Shown: positions 1 through 6,300 of the stretch, one piece after another | How positions within the stretch are numbered: position 1 is the first letter of the stretch | Layout: each line of letters starts with the position of its first letter | Notes under the pieces: model-generated | Seen by the model: only the letters and a program-made list of their open reading frames with translations | The model's database searches: none | What the model was told of the DNA's origin: nothing | NCBI GenBank assembly: GCA_002308935.1 | Contig: DBWN01000122.1 | Span: forward strand, 2,428-13,563 | Source of the DNA: Bacteroidales bacterium UBA1237 | GTDB taxonomy: Bacteria; Bacteroidota; Bacteroidia; Bacteroidales; UBA932 | DNA length: 11,136 nucleotides | Direction: 5' to 3' | Position numbers and translations under genes: made by a program

Positions 1-144
1 GACAAGGAGGCTTACCAGAGCCATATCCAGACCGCCCATTTCAAGAAATACAAGGAAGGCACTGCCGACATGGTCAAGTCCCTCAAACTGATCGACACCA
101 ACCCCATGGTCTCGGCCAAGCTGGACAAGGCCGGAGCCCGTTAA
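1..144 (+). CDS. Antibiotic biosynthesis monooxygenase (YgiN-like) family protein, C-terminal end (partial)
   Basis: Reading frame 1 is open from the window edge to TAA at 142-144 and gives 47 residues. The visible part contains HIQTAHFKKYKEGTADMVKS, which matches the C-terminal half of the ABM ferredoxin-like fold as seen in YgiN-type quinol monooxygenases (the conserved H-hydrophobic-xTxHF-x-K/RY segment), followed by a typical short tail. Members are small (~95-110 aa) cytoplasmic proteins that oxidise quinols or other aromatics, or act in redox defence. The start lies outside the window, so the substrate and any N-terminal signal cannot be judged. The next gene, an exported CMD-cupin protein, begins 12 bp downstream on the same strand, so co-transcription is likely. 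Family assignment rests on the C-terminal motif only. Confidence 0.75.
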   Translation, partial: DKEAYQSHIQTAHFKKYKEGTADMVKSLKLIDTNPMVSAKLDKAGAR

Positions 145-156
145 CCGTTCCAGGAT

Positions 157-1251
157 ATGTTAAGAAAGTTATTGACAGTGGCGGCGATACTGCCTTGCCT
201 TACGATAAACGCACAGAAGATGGATAATGCTCTTACACCCCGCCGGCAGGGACTTGCCGCCATCGCCGTCCTTGAAGCTAAGGGCGACCAGCAAGCCCTG
301 AAAAAGGCCATAGCCGAAGCTCTTGACAACGGACTGACTGTAAGTGAAGCCAAAGAGGCTCTTTCACATTTGTACGCATATACCGGATTCCCGAGGTCAC
401 TCAACGCTCTGGGGACCCTCAAAGGCGTACTTGACGAACGGGCTGCCGCCGGAATCAAGGATGACCCCGGAAAAGAAGCAGACCCGCTTCCAAAGGATTA
501 TGACGCACTGGTCCAGGGCACAGCTGTCCAGACACGTCTTTCCGGACAACCGTTCAATTACACATTCGCCCCTGCTACTGACTACTACCTGAAAGCACAT
601 CTTTTCGGGGACATTTTCGCACGGAACAACCTTTCTTTCGCTGACAGGGAGATAGTGACCGTAAGCGCGATTTCTGCACTTCCCGGATGCGAGCCCCAGC
701 TTGTCGCCCACGTTTCCGGAGCAAGGAACATGGGAGTGAGCGATGAAGAGCTCCGCGCCCTTCCCTCTCTGCTTGAGAAAAAGGCTGGACTTTCAGAGGC
801 GGAACGTCTCAGAGGAGCATTGTCTTCGGTTCTCGGGGATCCACATACTACGGTGCAGAGCGTCGATTTCTCGGTCTGGCCAAAGGGTGAGCCCAACACG
901 GCGTATGCGCAGTATTTCACCGGGAACAGCTATCTCGCTCCCATGGAAGGAGGAGCCGCCAATGTCACATTCGAGCCAGGATGCCGTAACCATTGGCACA
1001 TCCATCATAAGCAGGTCCAGGTGCTCGTCTGCGTAGCAGGACGGGGCTGGTACCAGGAATGGGGCAAAGAAGCAGTTCCGATGACACCCGGCACCGTCAT
1101 CGCCATACCCGCCGAAACCAAGCATTGGCACGGAGCAGCCCGGGACAGCTGGTTCCAGCATCTGACTTACCACACTTCCGTCCAGGAAGGGGCTTCCAAC
1201 GAATGGCTTGAAGAAGTCTCTGACGAGCAGTACAGGAGCGTCGGAAAATAG
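157..1251 (+). CDS. Exported carboxymuconolactone decarboxylase-like protein with C-terminal cupin domain
   Basis: A 364-residue protein. Residues 1-20 form a signal peptide (basic MLRK, hydrophobic core, likely cleavage near INA-QK), so it is probably periplasmic. Residues ~28-95 are a first CMD/AhpD-like helical domain. Residues ~140-210 are a second CMD domain with the gamma-CMD signature FADREIVTVSAISALPGCEP followed by QLVAHVSGARNMGV. It lacks the AhpD CxxC pair, so a peroxidase role is unlikely. Residues ~262-340 are a cupin: the candidate metal ligands are H281 and H283, then Q287 where classical cupins often have Glu, and H323 in the second motif (IPAETKHWHGA). CMD-cupin fusions are a known family, usually annotated as decarboxylase-like or of unknown substrate. 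The ATG at 157 is preceded by AGGA (152-155) and sits 12 bp after the ABM-family gene, suggesting a shared redox or aromatic/quinone-related operon (inference). The terminator at 1270-1308 closes the unit. Confidence 0.88.
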   Translation: MLRKLLTVAAILPCLTINAQKMDNALTPRRQGLAAIAVLEAKGDQQALKKAIAEALDNGLTVSEAKEALSHLYAYTGFPRSLNALGTLKGVLDERAAAGIKDDPGKEADPLPKDYDALVQGTAVQTRLSGQPFNYTFAPATDYYLKAHLFGDIFARNNLSFADREIVTVSAISALPGCEPQLVAHVSGARNMGVSDEELRALPSLLEKKAGLSEAERLRGALSSVLGDPHTTVQSVDFSVWPKGEPNTAYAQYFTGNSYLAPMEGGAANVTFEPGCRNHWHIHHKQVQVLVCVAGRGWYQEWGKEAVPMTPGTVIAIPAETKHWHGAARDSWFQHLTYHTSVQEGASNEWLEEVSDEQYRSVGK

Positions 1252-1269
1252 CTCCACAGTCTATTCATT

Positions 1270-1308
1270 TGTTCCGGCGGACGTCACTGTTTGCCGGAAC
1301 ATCTTTTT
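1270..1308 (+). terminator. Rho-independent terminator after the CMD-cupin gene
   Basis: A perfect 9-bp inverted repeat, TGTTCCGGC at 1270-1278 and GCCGGAACA at 1293-1301, flanks a 14-nt loop. The right arm is followed by TCTTTTT at 1302-1308. It begins 19 bp after the CMD-cupin stop codon. On the minus strand no T-tract follows, so it acts in the plus direction only. It overlaps the most upstream possible TTG start of the next reading frame (1291), which argues against that start. Confidence 0.8.
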
Positions 1309-1343
1309 ATATGCACGGCGACCCTGAAGCAAAGAGTTTTTGA

Positions 1344-1351
1344 TATCTTTG
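1344..1351 (+). promoter_or_regulatory. Possible Bacteroidetes -7 box for the nucleosidase-hydrolase-membrane protein unit
   Basis: TATCTTTG is an exact match to the Bacteroidetes -7 consensus TAnnTTTG and lies between the terminator and the ATG at 1369. Transcription would start near 1358, leaving a very short leader. I see no TTTG at the -33 position (around 1318-1326), so the call is weak and depends on position and one box. Confidence 0.35.
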
Positions 1352-1368
1352 TGACAAATTTGAAAAAC

Positions 1369-1926
1369 ATGATCGAAGACAGAATACTTGACGGAATCCG
1401 AGGCAAGAACGTAGTGATCTTCGTTGCAGATGAAGATGAACTCTCACCCACGGATGTCCCCTTCCCCGTCATATGCACCGGCATAGGTAAAATGCGCATG
1501 TATGACGCCCTTGCCAAATGGTACGGGAAAGGAGTCGAAGGGAATCCCGTCATCCTCAATATCGGCAGCGCCGGGTCAGCCAAATACCCCATCGGTGAAA
1601 TACTCGACTGCGGAAGCTTCATAAACGGCGGCAGCGACTTCATCTATGACAAGATAGAAATCAGCAAGGAAGGATGCAGCGTATTCTCGGGAGACTATTT
1701 CATGAGCACACAGACTTTTTCTCCTCAGCTGGTGAAGGAACTCTCCATTAAGTATGACCTGTTCGACATGGAGGCGTATGCCGCAGCCCTCTTCTGCAAG
1801 AGCCATTCTCTTCCTTTCCTTTGTTTCAAAGCGGTTTCAGACAATCTTGACGGAAGCATAAAGGACTGGAGAAGCATCCTTTCACAGATAAGGGAAGGTT
1901 TCACCAAACTCCTCGGTAACTTGTAA
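1369..1926 (+). CDS. Nucleoside phosphorylase / MTA-SAH nucleosidase-like protein
   Basis: From the ATG at 1369 this is a 185-residue cytoplasmic protein of the PNP/UDP phosphorylase-MTAN superfamily. Landmarks in order: VVIFVADEDE (~15-24), in the place of the AMEEE strand of MTAN; TGIGK (37-41); NIGSAGS (64-70), the ribose/phosphate-site glycine loop; FSGDYFM (~106-112), like VSGDAFI in E. coli MTAN; FDMEAYAAA (~132-140), carrying the ribose-contacting Met-Glu pair; and KAVSDNLDG (~154-162), whose SD supplies the catalytic aspartate position. All the key positions are present, so it could hydrolyse methylthioadenosine, S-adenosylhomocysteine or a related nucleoside. It is shorter than the usual ~230 residues. 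The frame stays open up to a TTG at 1291, but that codon sits inside the terminator stem; GTG 1351 and TTG 1360 are other options. The ATG, with A-rich sequence before it, fits best. The hydrolase gene starts 12 bp downstream. Confidence 0.8.
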   Translation: MIEDRILDGIRGKNVVIFVADEDELSPTDVPFPVICTGIGKMRMYDALAKWYGKGVEGNPVILNIGSAGSAKYPIGEILDCGSFINGGSDFIYDKIEISKEGCSVFSGDYFMSTQTFSPQLVKELSIKYDLFDMEAYAAALFCKSHSLPFLCFKAVSDNLDGSIKDWRSILSQIREGFTKLLGNL

Positions 1927-1938
1927 CACGGACATCCA

Positions 1939-2898
1939 ATGAGACGTACTGCACTCATTCTCGCGGCTTTGATCCTTCTTACGGGATGCGACGGGATAAA
2001 GATCACAAAGCCCATGCTCAAAATGGTAGTTGCGGCCAGCAACAAAGTCTCGACAGAGAAGTTCTATGCCGACTCCTGCGAAAAAAGGCTTTCTCTCCCC
2101 TATTCCGAAGGAGGAGACCCCTCACAAGTGCTGGATATCTACTACGCCCCGAAAGAAGGACGCAAAGACGCGGTAATCATTGACATACACGGAGGATTCT
2201 ACGTGGCGGGAAAGAGGGAGAACAACCGGTCTTTCGCTTCAGTATTCCTCAAAGAAGGATATGATGCCGTACTTCTGGAATACCGGCGAAATGACGGCAA
2301 ACTTGATGTGGAAGACGAGCTCTCAGACTGCGCCGCGGCTTTAGACTATCTCGCCCTTCACGCGGAAGAACTCGGGCTCAACAAAGACAGGATGTTCATT
2401 ACTGGAGATTCGGCAGGAGGACATCTCGCCCTATACATGGCAGAAGGAGCCGAGGACAACTCAATGCCGGTAAGGCCGAAAACTTTTGTCCCAAGAGGAG
2501 TGATGCTCAATTGTCCCGCTTATGATTATGCCACTTTCAGCAACCCTGAAGGTTTCTCAAAGGGCGCATTGGAATGGTTCATAGGACCGAGGTATGAAGA
2601 CTCTGAGTGGATGAAGTCAATGTCACCCAGGACTTTCATCGGCAGTTATTCAGGACCCCTTTTCTTCTCAACCTGCACAATGGACTTCATACGTTCACAG
2701 TCACTTGTCCTAAAAGAGGACTGCGACTCGCTCGGACGTGAGGTGGAGTTCGTTGACATAAAATCCAACGAAAGGAAGGTGGGACATGTCCACAATGTGA
2801 CGGACCAGAGCCTTCCCCAGTCAAAGGAAGTGAACTCAAGGATGGTATCTTTCATGGACAGGAACCCTATAGTACAGCAAAATGACTTTTCTTCTTGA
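1939..2898 (+). CDS. Lipoprotein alpha/beta hydrolase (hormone-sensitive-lipase-type esterase)
   Basis: A 319-residue protein. The N-terminus is a lipoprotein signal peptide ending in the lipobox LTGC with Cys17 as the acylated residue, so it is membrane-anchored outside the cytoplasm. The alpha/beta-hydrolase core contains the oxyanion-hole motif HGG (84-86, in DIHGGFY), the nucleophile elbow GDSAGG (156-161, Ser158), a likely acid Asp249 (STCTMDF) and a likely His285 (GHVHNV). This is the layout of the HSL/BD-FAE-like esterase group, which removes acyl groups such as acetate or ferulate from sugars or acts on small esters. The substrate cannot be read from the sequence. Although a polysaccharide locus lies beside it, this gene is on the opposite strand and belongs to another unit. 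Its 3' end overlaps the following membrane-protein gene by 17 bp, which suggests translational coupling. Confidence 0.87.
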   Translation: MRRTALILAALILLTGCDGIKITKPMLKMVVAASNKVSTEKFYADSCEKRLSLPYSEGGDPSQVLDIYYAPKEGRKDAVIIDIHGGFYVAGKRENNRSFASVFLKEGYDAVLLEYRRNDGKLDVEDELSDCAAALDYLALHAEELGLNKDRMFITGDSAGGHLALYMAEGAEDNSMPVRPKTFVPRGVMLNCPAYDYATFSNPEGFSKGALEWFIGPRYEDSEWMKSMSPRTFIGSYSGPLFFSTCTMDFIRSQSLVLKEDCDSLGREVEFVDIKSNERKVGHVHNVTDQSLPQSKEVNSRMVSFMDRNPIVQQNDFSS

Positions 2899-3367
2899 AT
2901 CCATCATAGCCTGCGCTGTTTTCACTCTCTTCGTGTTCCTTATGTCACGGGATCCGGTAAAGACCATCTTCAACTATCCTCCCGCGATCATAGAGAGGTG
3001 CCGTTCTTTGGGACTGGTTGATGAAAGCAACCGTCCGGGAGGATCGGTCTTCTACGCGAAGAAAGTGACTGCCCTCATTGTGTTCGGTGTTCTGCTCGGT
3101 CTTCTTGTCAGGTATGTGAACGGATGCACTGAATTCTGGAGCGGAGCGCTCACAGCATACGCTCTATGGTGCATAGTGGACTGGTTCGACGCCTTAGTTC
3201 TCGACTGCCTGTGGTTCTGCCACGACCCTCATTTCATAATAAAAGGAACCGAGGACATGACAAAAGACTATCATGACTACCGGTTCCATATAAAGGGAAG
3301 CCTTATCGGCATGGTGCTGGCGATTCCCTCAGCACTGATCGCCGGGCTTGTGGTTTCTGTTCTCTAG
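2882..3367 (+). CDS. Conserved integral membrane protein of unknown function (four predicted helices)
   Basis: A 161-residue protein. Hydrophobic segments at about 3-21, 62-78, 86-111 and 139-161 predict four membrane helices. Polar stretches carry distinctive motifs: NYPPAIIER (31-39), DWFDALVLD (100-108), HDPHFIIKGTEDM (114-126) and DYHDY (129-133). The HDPH and acidic residues next to the third helix could form a metal or ligand site, but this is only inference. I do not recognise a characterised family. The ATG overlaps the last 17 bp of the hydrolase gene in another frame, so expression is probably coupled to it. The stop TAG (3365-3367) shares the sequence CTAG with the stop of the convergent GH5 gene, so no intergenic space separates the two units. 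Confidence 0.78.
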   Translation: MTFLLESIIACAVFTLFVFLMSRDPVKTIFNYPPAIIERCRSLGLVDESNRPGGSVFYAKKVTALIVFGVLLGLLVRYVNGCTEFWSGALTAYALWCIVDWFDALVLDCLWFCHDPHFIIKGTEDMTKDYHDYRFHIKGSLIGMVLAIPSALIAGLVVSVL

Positions 3368-4671
3368 TCCTGTTTGTAAGCGCTAAGGATCGCATCCCTT
3401 GTCCTGGGCATTGTCCATTTGGGCACGGCACGGTCATCACCGTCAGAAAGGCCCATCCAATAAAGCGGGGCCACACCGGCCTCTTTAGCCTTATTGCAGA
3501 AATAGGATGTGAACTTGACGTTGGCGTCCGAGTCCTTTCCGGGGCCTCCTCCCCATTCACCGATTATCACAGGCACACCAAGACGTTTGACTATATGCTC
3601 GTCAAGATTGACGAAAAGTCGGTCTATGTCCGCTTTCTGGGAGTCGAACTTGTCAGGCTCCCAATAGCTGTGGACTTCTACCGCTATATGGCCCGGCTTC
3701 TCGGGAAGTTCCAGATTGGAAAGGGGGTCCTTCAGATGAGAGTTCCAGGTCCCGTCACCGCTGCAAGCGCCGTATGTGTTGACGACAAGGTTACGCTCAG
3801 CATTCTTACCGCCACTCGCACGGACCGTCTTCACGAAAAGATCCGCATAGCTGTTGATTCCTTTGTAAGCTGATGCTGCTACTGTAGCGTTGTAATTGCC
3901 GCTGGCATTGAAAGAAGCGAAGCACCATGAGTCAAGAGGGTCAAGCATCTCGTTGTAGGACTCGAAAAGAAGCTTCTCCCCGTAGTCCTTGAAGGTATCC
4001 GCGATCTGCTCCCATAGTGCCTTGTAACGCTCCTTAGCATCTTCGAATTCCTGCTCTCCGGCAACCAGCCACGCGGTATCAGCCGCTCCCGTGTCGTGAT
4101 GCACATTGAGAATGCAGTACATCCCTTCATCAATGACATAGTCGACAACCTGTTTCACTCTCGCCATCCAAACGGGATCGACCTGCGTTCCGGTCCAGGT
4201 GGAAGGGTCCCACTTCTTTTCATCGTACAGGGTTATAGTGCCCATATGAGGATACCATGTGACAGGAACCCTTATGGCTCCGAACCCTGCTTCCCTGAAC
4301 ATGTGCATGAGTTCACGGGTAGCCTGAGGCTGGCCCCATGCCGTCTCATAATCTTTCGTAGTTCTGGAAGAGTAGGCTTCGATCCACATGTTCGAAAGGT
4401 CTCCGCTGTTGCTGTCAAGAGTATTGCCAAGGTTCCATCCTGCACCCATGTTCACAACCGCTTCAGAGGCGGACTCGAAAGGACCGTCCACAGGAGGGAC
4501 AGGGTCAGGATCCGGCTCCGGTTGAGGTTCAGGATCCGGTTGGACTGGAGTATCGGGATTATCTATAGGGTAATACACCGGATCACATCCTACGGCGATG
4601 GCAAGGCACATCACCGCTGAAAGGATCGGGAGCAGCATCTTATTCGATTTTCTCATGCCGGCTGGTTTCAT
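3364..4671 (-). CDS. GH5 endo-beta-1,4-glucanase lipoprotein, probably subfamily GH5_4
   Basis: A 435-residue surface lipoprotein counted from the ATG at 4671. The signal peptide ends at IAVGC (Cys29). A Pro/Asp/Glu-rich linker spans ~38-63 and would hold the enzyme away from the membrane. The catalytic domain is complete: GWNLGNTLD (78-86), AWGQPQAT (111-118), GFGAIRVPVTW (129-139, conserved Arg134), HH (191-192), the acid/base Asn240-Glu241 in FESYNE, His334-Tyr336 in VHSYW, and the nucleophile Glu372 in PVIIGEWGGG. GWNLGNTLD with ETAWG is typical of GH5_4, which contains endoglucanases, lichenases and xyloglucanases. The expected role is surface cleavage of a beta-1,4-linked glucan for import by the neighbouring SusC/D proteins. 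The frame extends upstream to a TTG at 4719, but the added residues look like untranslated leader; ATG 4656 is an alternative start. The gene lies 117 bp after the binding-protein gene, with a hairpin between them. The stop shares CTAG with the convergent membrane-protein gene. Confidence 0.93.
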   Translation of the reverse strand: MKPAGMRKSNKMLLPILSAVMCLAIAVGCDPVYYPIDNPDTPVQPDPEPQPEPDPDPVPPVDGPFESASEAVVNMGAGWNLGNTLDSNSGDLSNMWIEAYSSRTTKDYETAWGQPQATRELMHMFREAGFGAIRVPVTWYPHMGTITLYDEKKWDPSTWTGTQVDPVWMARVKQVVDYVIDEGMYCILNVHHDTGAADTAWLVAGEQEFEDAKERYKALWEQIADTFKDYGEKLLFESYNEMLDPLDSWCFASFNASGNYNATVAASAYKGINSYADLFVKTVRASGGKNAERNLVVNTYGACSGDGTWNSHLKDPLSNLELPEKPGHIAVEVHSYWEPDKFDSQKADIDRLFVNLDEHIVKRLGVPVIIGEWGGGPGKDSDANVKFTSYFCNKAKEAGVAPLYWMGLSDGDDRAVPKWTMPRTRDAILSAYKQD

Positions 4672-4736
4672 TTTGTAACAGACAAAAGACAGGATACATC
4701 GATAATAAAATCGTGCCAAACCATTTATGATTCAAG

Positions 4737-4763
4737 GAGAGGCCGGTCTATGGCCAGCCTCTC
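4737..4763 (-). other. Strong intercistronic hairpin between the glycan-binding protein and GH5 genes
   Basis: GAGAGGCCGG at 4737-4746 pairs with CCAGCCTCTC at 4754-4763 around a 7-nt loop. On the minus (transcribed) strand all ten pairs form, the single mismatch becoming a G-U pair. It starts 25 nt beyond the stop codon of the glycan-binding protein. No T-tract follows on either strand, so it is not a classical terminator. An mRNA-stabilising or processing hairpin that sets different transcript levels for the binding-protein and GH5 genes is a reasonable inference. Confidence 0.6.
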
Positions 4764-4788
4764 ACTTTCATCACAAATCACATCCCTG

Positions 4789-6267
4789 TTACTCCAGGAA
4801 ATAGATCTTGGTTACAATATATCCGCTTCCTGTGAAGAGCAGATGCTCAGTATCCATGGCATCGGCCAGAGGATGTCCGGCAAGAGTCACTGCAAGGGTG
4901 AAAGTACCGTCACCGTTGTCGGTGAGAAGTTCGTTGCCCGGGAAAATGTCATTGGAGTCAGGCCACTGGTTGTTCCACCATCCTGTGACGACCCTTATCT
5001 GAGGGTTAGCACCCTTGATCGTCACATAGAAGGTCTCGGTCTTCAACCTAGCCCACATGTCCATAGGCATGGCGTAGATCTCTTCTCCTGTGGAATTCTG
5101 CTCGTTGGCGTAACGGAATGTTCCACCCCAGTTGAGGTCAGGCTCTTCGCCGGTTCCTTCCCATATAGGAGTCTTCACGATCTCCATATGACCGCCGCCG
5201 TCGATCCATTCTTCTTTCTGGAAGGCGATCTTGGTGACTATGAATCCTGAACCTGTGAAGAGCAGGTGCTCAGTATCAATAGCATCGGCAAGAGGATGTC
5301 CCTTGAGAGTAACAGCAAGTGTGAAGGTACCGTCACCATTGTCCTTGAGGAGTTCGTTGCCGGGCATGAAGTCAGTGGAGCTGTCAGGCCACTGGTTGTT
5401 CCACCATCCTGTGACGACCCTTATCTGAGGGTTATCACCCTTGACCGTCACGTAGAAGGTCTCGGTCTTCAACCTTGCCCAAACATCCATAGGCATGGCG
5501 TAGATCTCTTCTCCTGTGGAATTCTGCTCGTTGGCGTAACGGAATGTTCCGCTCCAGTTGACTACAGGCTCTTCACCTGTTCCTTCCCAGATGATTTCCT
5601 CGACTATCTCCCAATGTCCGCCTTCATCGTCAGCGGCCGGCACATAAGAGAATTCAGGGAGAGGTATCCTCTTACCGTCGAACGTATGGAGGTAAGCGAT
5701 GTATGTGCCCTCGAAGATCTTCCTGGGGAATGTGATCACTACAGAGCTTGTTCCTTTACGATAGAAGTCTTCATCTTCAACGAACAGAGGATTGCCCTCC
5801 TCATCGAGGATTTCCAACCTGTTGATGAACTCAAGGTCAGTTCCGTAGACGGTGATCTGCTCACCGCCAGTGACGGTTTCACCCGGCTGGCGGGAGTATC
5901 CGGAAACGACAGTATTACCTAGAGTAAGGGGAAGAGGCGACTCAGCCTCACCTTCACTGCCGCGGACAATGATCTTTCCGCCGTCAGCTGCGATGCCTGC
6001 AGGGGCGTTGACCCTTATCATCTCATTGCTGACAAGCTCGAAATCAGTTACGGTGACTCCGTTAGGGAACACGATTTCACTGACCTTCGAGAAGTCGGAG
6101 CCGTTGATGGTCATCGGCTGTCCAGCGACGACCTTGGTCGGGGCGAACACCTTGATGCCCAATCCGATGTCCGCCGAGCCCATGCTCTCCTCAGGGGTAC
6201 AGCCCGAGAGGGTTCCCAACAGCGCGACGCCCAGTAATATTCCGAAATATTTAAATATCTTCTTCAT
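4789..6267 (-). CDS. Surface glycan-binding lipoprotein with two IPT/TIG-like domains and a duplicated C-terminal module
   Basis: A 492-residue protein. The signal peptide ends at the lipobox LSGC (Cys23), so it is an outer-surface lipoprotein by analogy with SusE/F and SGBP proteins. Residues ~38-115 and ~118-210 look like Ig-fold IPT/TIG domains (VFAPTKVVAGQPMTINGSDF is the typical opening strand pair), which act as rigid spacers in Bacteroidetes SGBPs. The C-terminal half is a tandem pair of almost identical ~134-residue modules, A (216-350) and B (358-491), joined by a short acidic/Gly linker. Each carries an aromatic cluster TGWWNNQWPDS (W288, W289, W293; W430, W431, W435), DNGDGTFTLAVTL, and HLLFTGSG. 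The predicted all-beta character and exposed tryptophans suggest carbohydrate-binding modules. No catalytic residues are evident. The gene lies between susD (29 bp upstream) and GH5, the usual slot for an SGBP, so the likely ligand is the glucan cut by GH5. The module family is not recognised. Confidence 0.88.
   Translation of the reverse strand: MKKIFKYFGILLGVALLGTLSGCTPEESMGSADIGLGIKVFAPTKVVAGQPMTINGSDFSKVSEIVFPNGVTVTDFELVSNEMIRVNAPAGIAADGGKIIVRGSEGEAESPLPLTLGNTVVSGYSRQPGETVTGGEQITVYGTDLEFINRLEILDEEGNPLFVEDEDFYRKGTSSVVITFPRKIFEGTYIAYLHTFDGKRIPLPEFSYVPAADDEGGHWEIVEEIIWEGTGEEPVVNWSGTFRYANEQNSTGEEIYAMPMDVWARLKTETFYVTVKGDNPQIRVVTGWWNNQWPDSSTDFMPGNELLKDNGDGTFTLAVTLKGHPLADAIDTEHLLFTGSGFIVTKIAFQKEEWIDGGGHMEIVKTPIWEGTGEEPDLNWGGTFRYANEQNSTGEEIYAMPMDMWARLKTETFYVTIKGANPQIRVVTGWWNNQWPDSNDIFPGNELLTDNGDGTFTLAVTLAGHPLADAMDTEHLLFTGSGYIVTKIYFLE
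4795..5196 (-). repeat. Tandem module repeat, copy B, in the glycan-binding protein gene
   Basis: This encodes residues 358-491, the C-terminal copy of the duplicated module. Compared with copy A it is one codon shorter, next to the WPDS motif. Two blocks are identical in DNA between the copies: 52 bp at 4957-5008 (matching 5383-5434) and 65 bp at 5060-5124 (matching 5486-5550). Differences concentrate toward the 3' end of the module and in the linker. Confidence 0.93.
5218..5622 (-). repeat. Tandem module repeat, copy A, in the glycan-binding protein gene
   Basis: This encodes residues 216-350, the first copy of the module, separated from copy B by a seven-residue linker (EEW-containing). 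The match starts at GGHWEIV (copy B GGHMEIV) and ends at IVTKIAFQ (copy B IVTKIYFL). Exact DNA identity over 5383-5434 and 5486-5550 includes synonymous positions, so the duplication is recent or has been homogenised. Confidence 0.93.
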
Positions 6268-6300
6268 AATTGAAATCTTATAAATCAGTTAGAATACTAC
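6263..6300 (-). repeat. susD/SGBP junction sequence, copy 1 of a repeated intercistronic motif
   Basis: Read on the plus strand this junction has TTCATAATT at the start codon (6263-6271), AATCTT at 6274-6279 and TTAGAATACTAC at 6289-6300, at the stop codon of susD. The same three blocks occur in the same order at 7966-7995, with an 8-nt length difference in the middle. It includes the A/T-rich ribosome-binding leader of the SGBP gene. Confidence 0.65.

Noticed and set aside
3370..3400. A palindrome AGCGCT near the convergent stop codons as a terminator.
   Set aside because: The stem is only a short palindrome without a T-tract; not enough to call a terminator.
4672..4719. N-terminal extension of GH5 from a TTG at 4719.
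   Set aside because: The added 16 residues precede a good lipoprotein signal peptide that starts from the ATG at 4671 (or 4656); a cleavable signal would not normally have this extension.
4692..4720. Possible promoter for GH5: on the minus strand TTTG (4717-4720) then TATCCTGT after a 20-nt spacer.
   Set aside because: Spacing fits the Bacteroidetes pattern, but the -7 element matches only three of six defined bases of TAnnTTTG.
5266..5922. A 218-codon plus-strand frame opposite the glycan-binding protein, with an internally repeated sequence shared with the frame at 4750-5250.
   Set aside because: The repeat is simply the antisense image of the duplicated module; no independent coding evidence.
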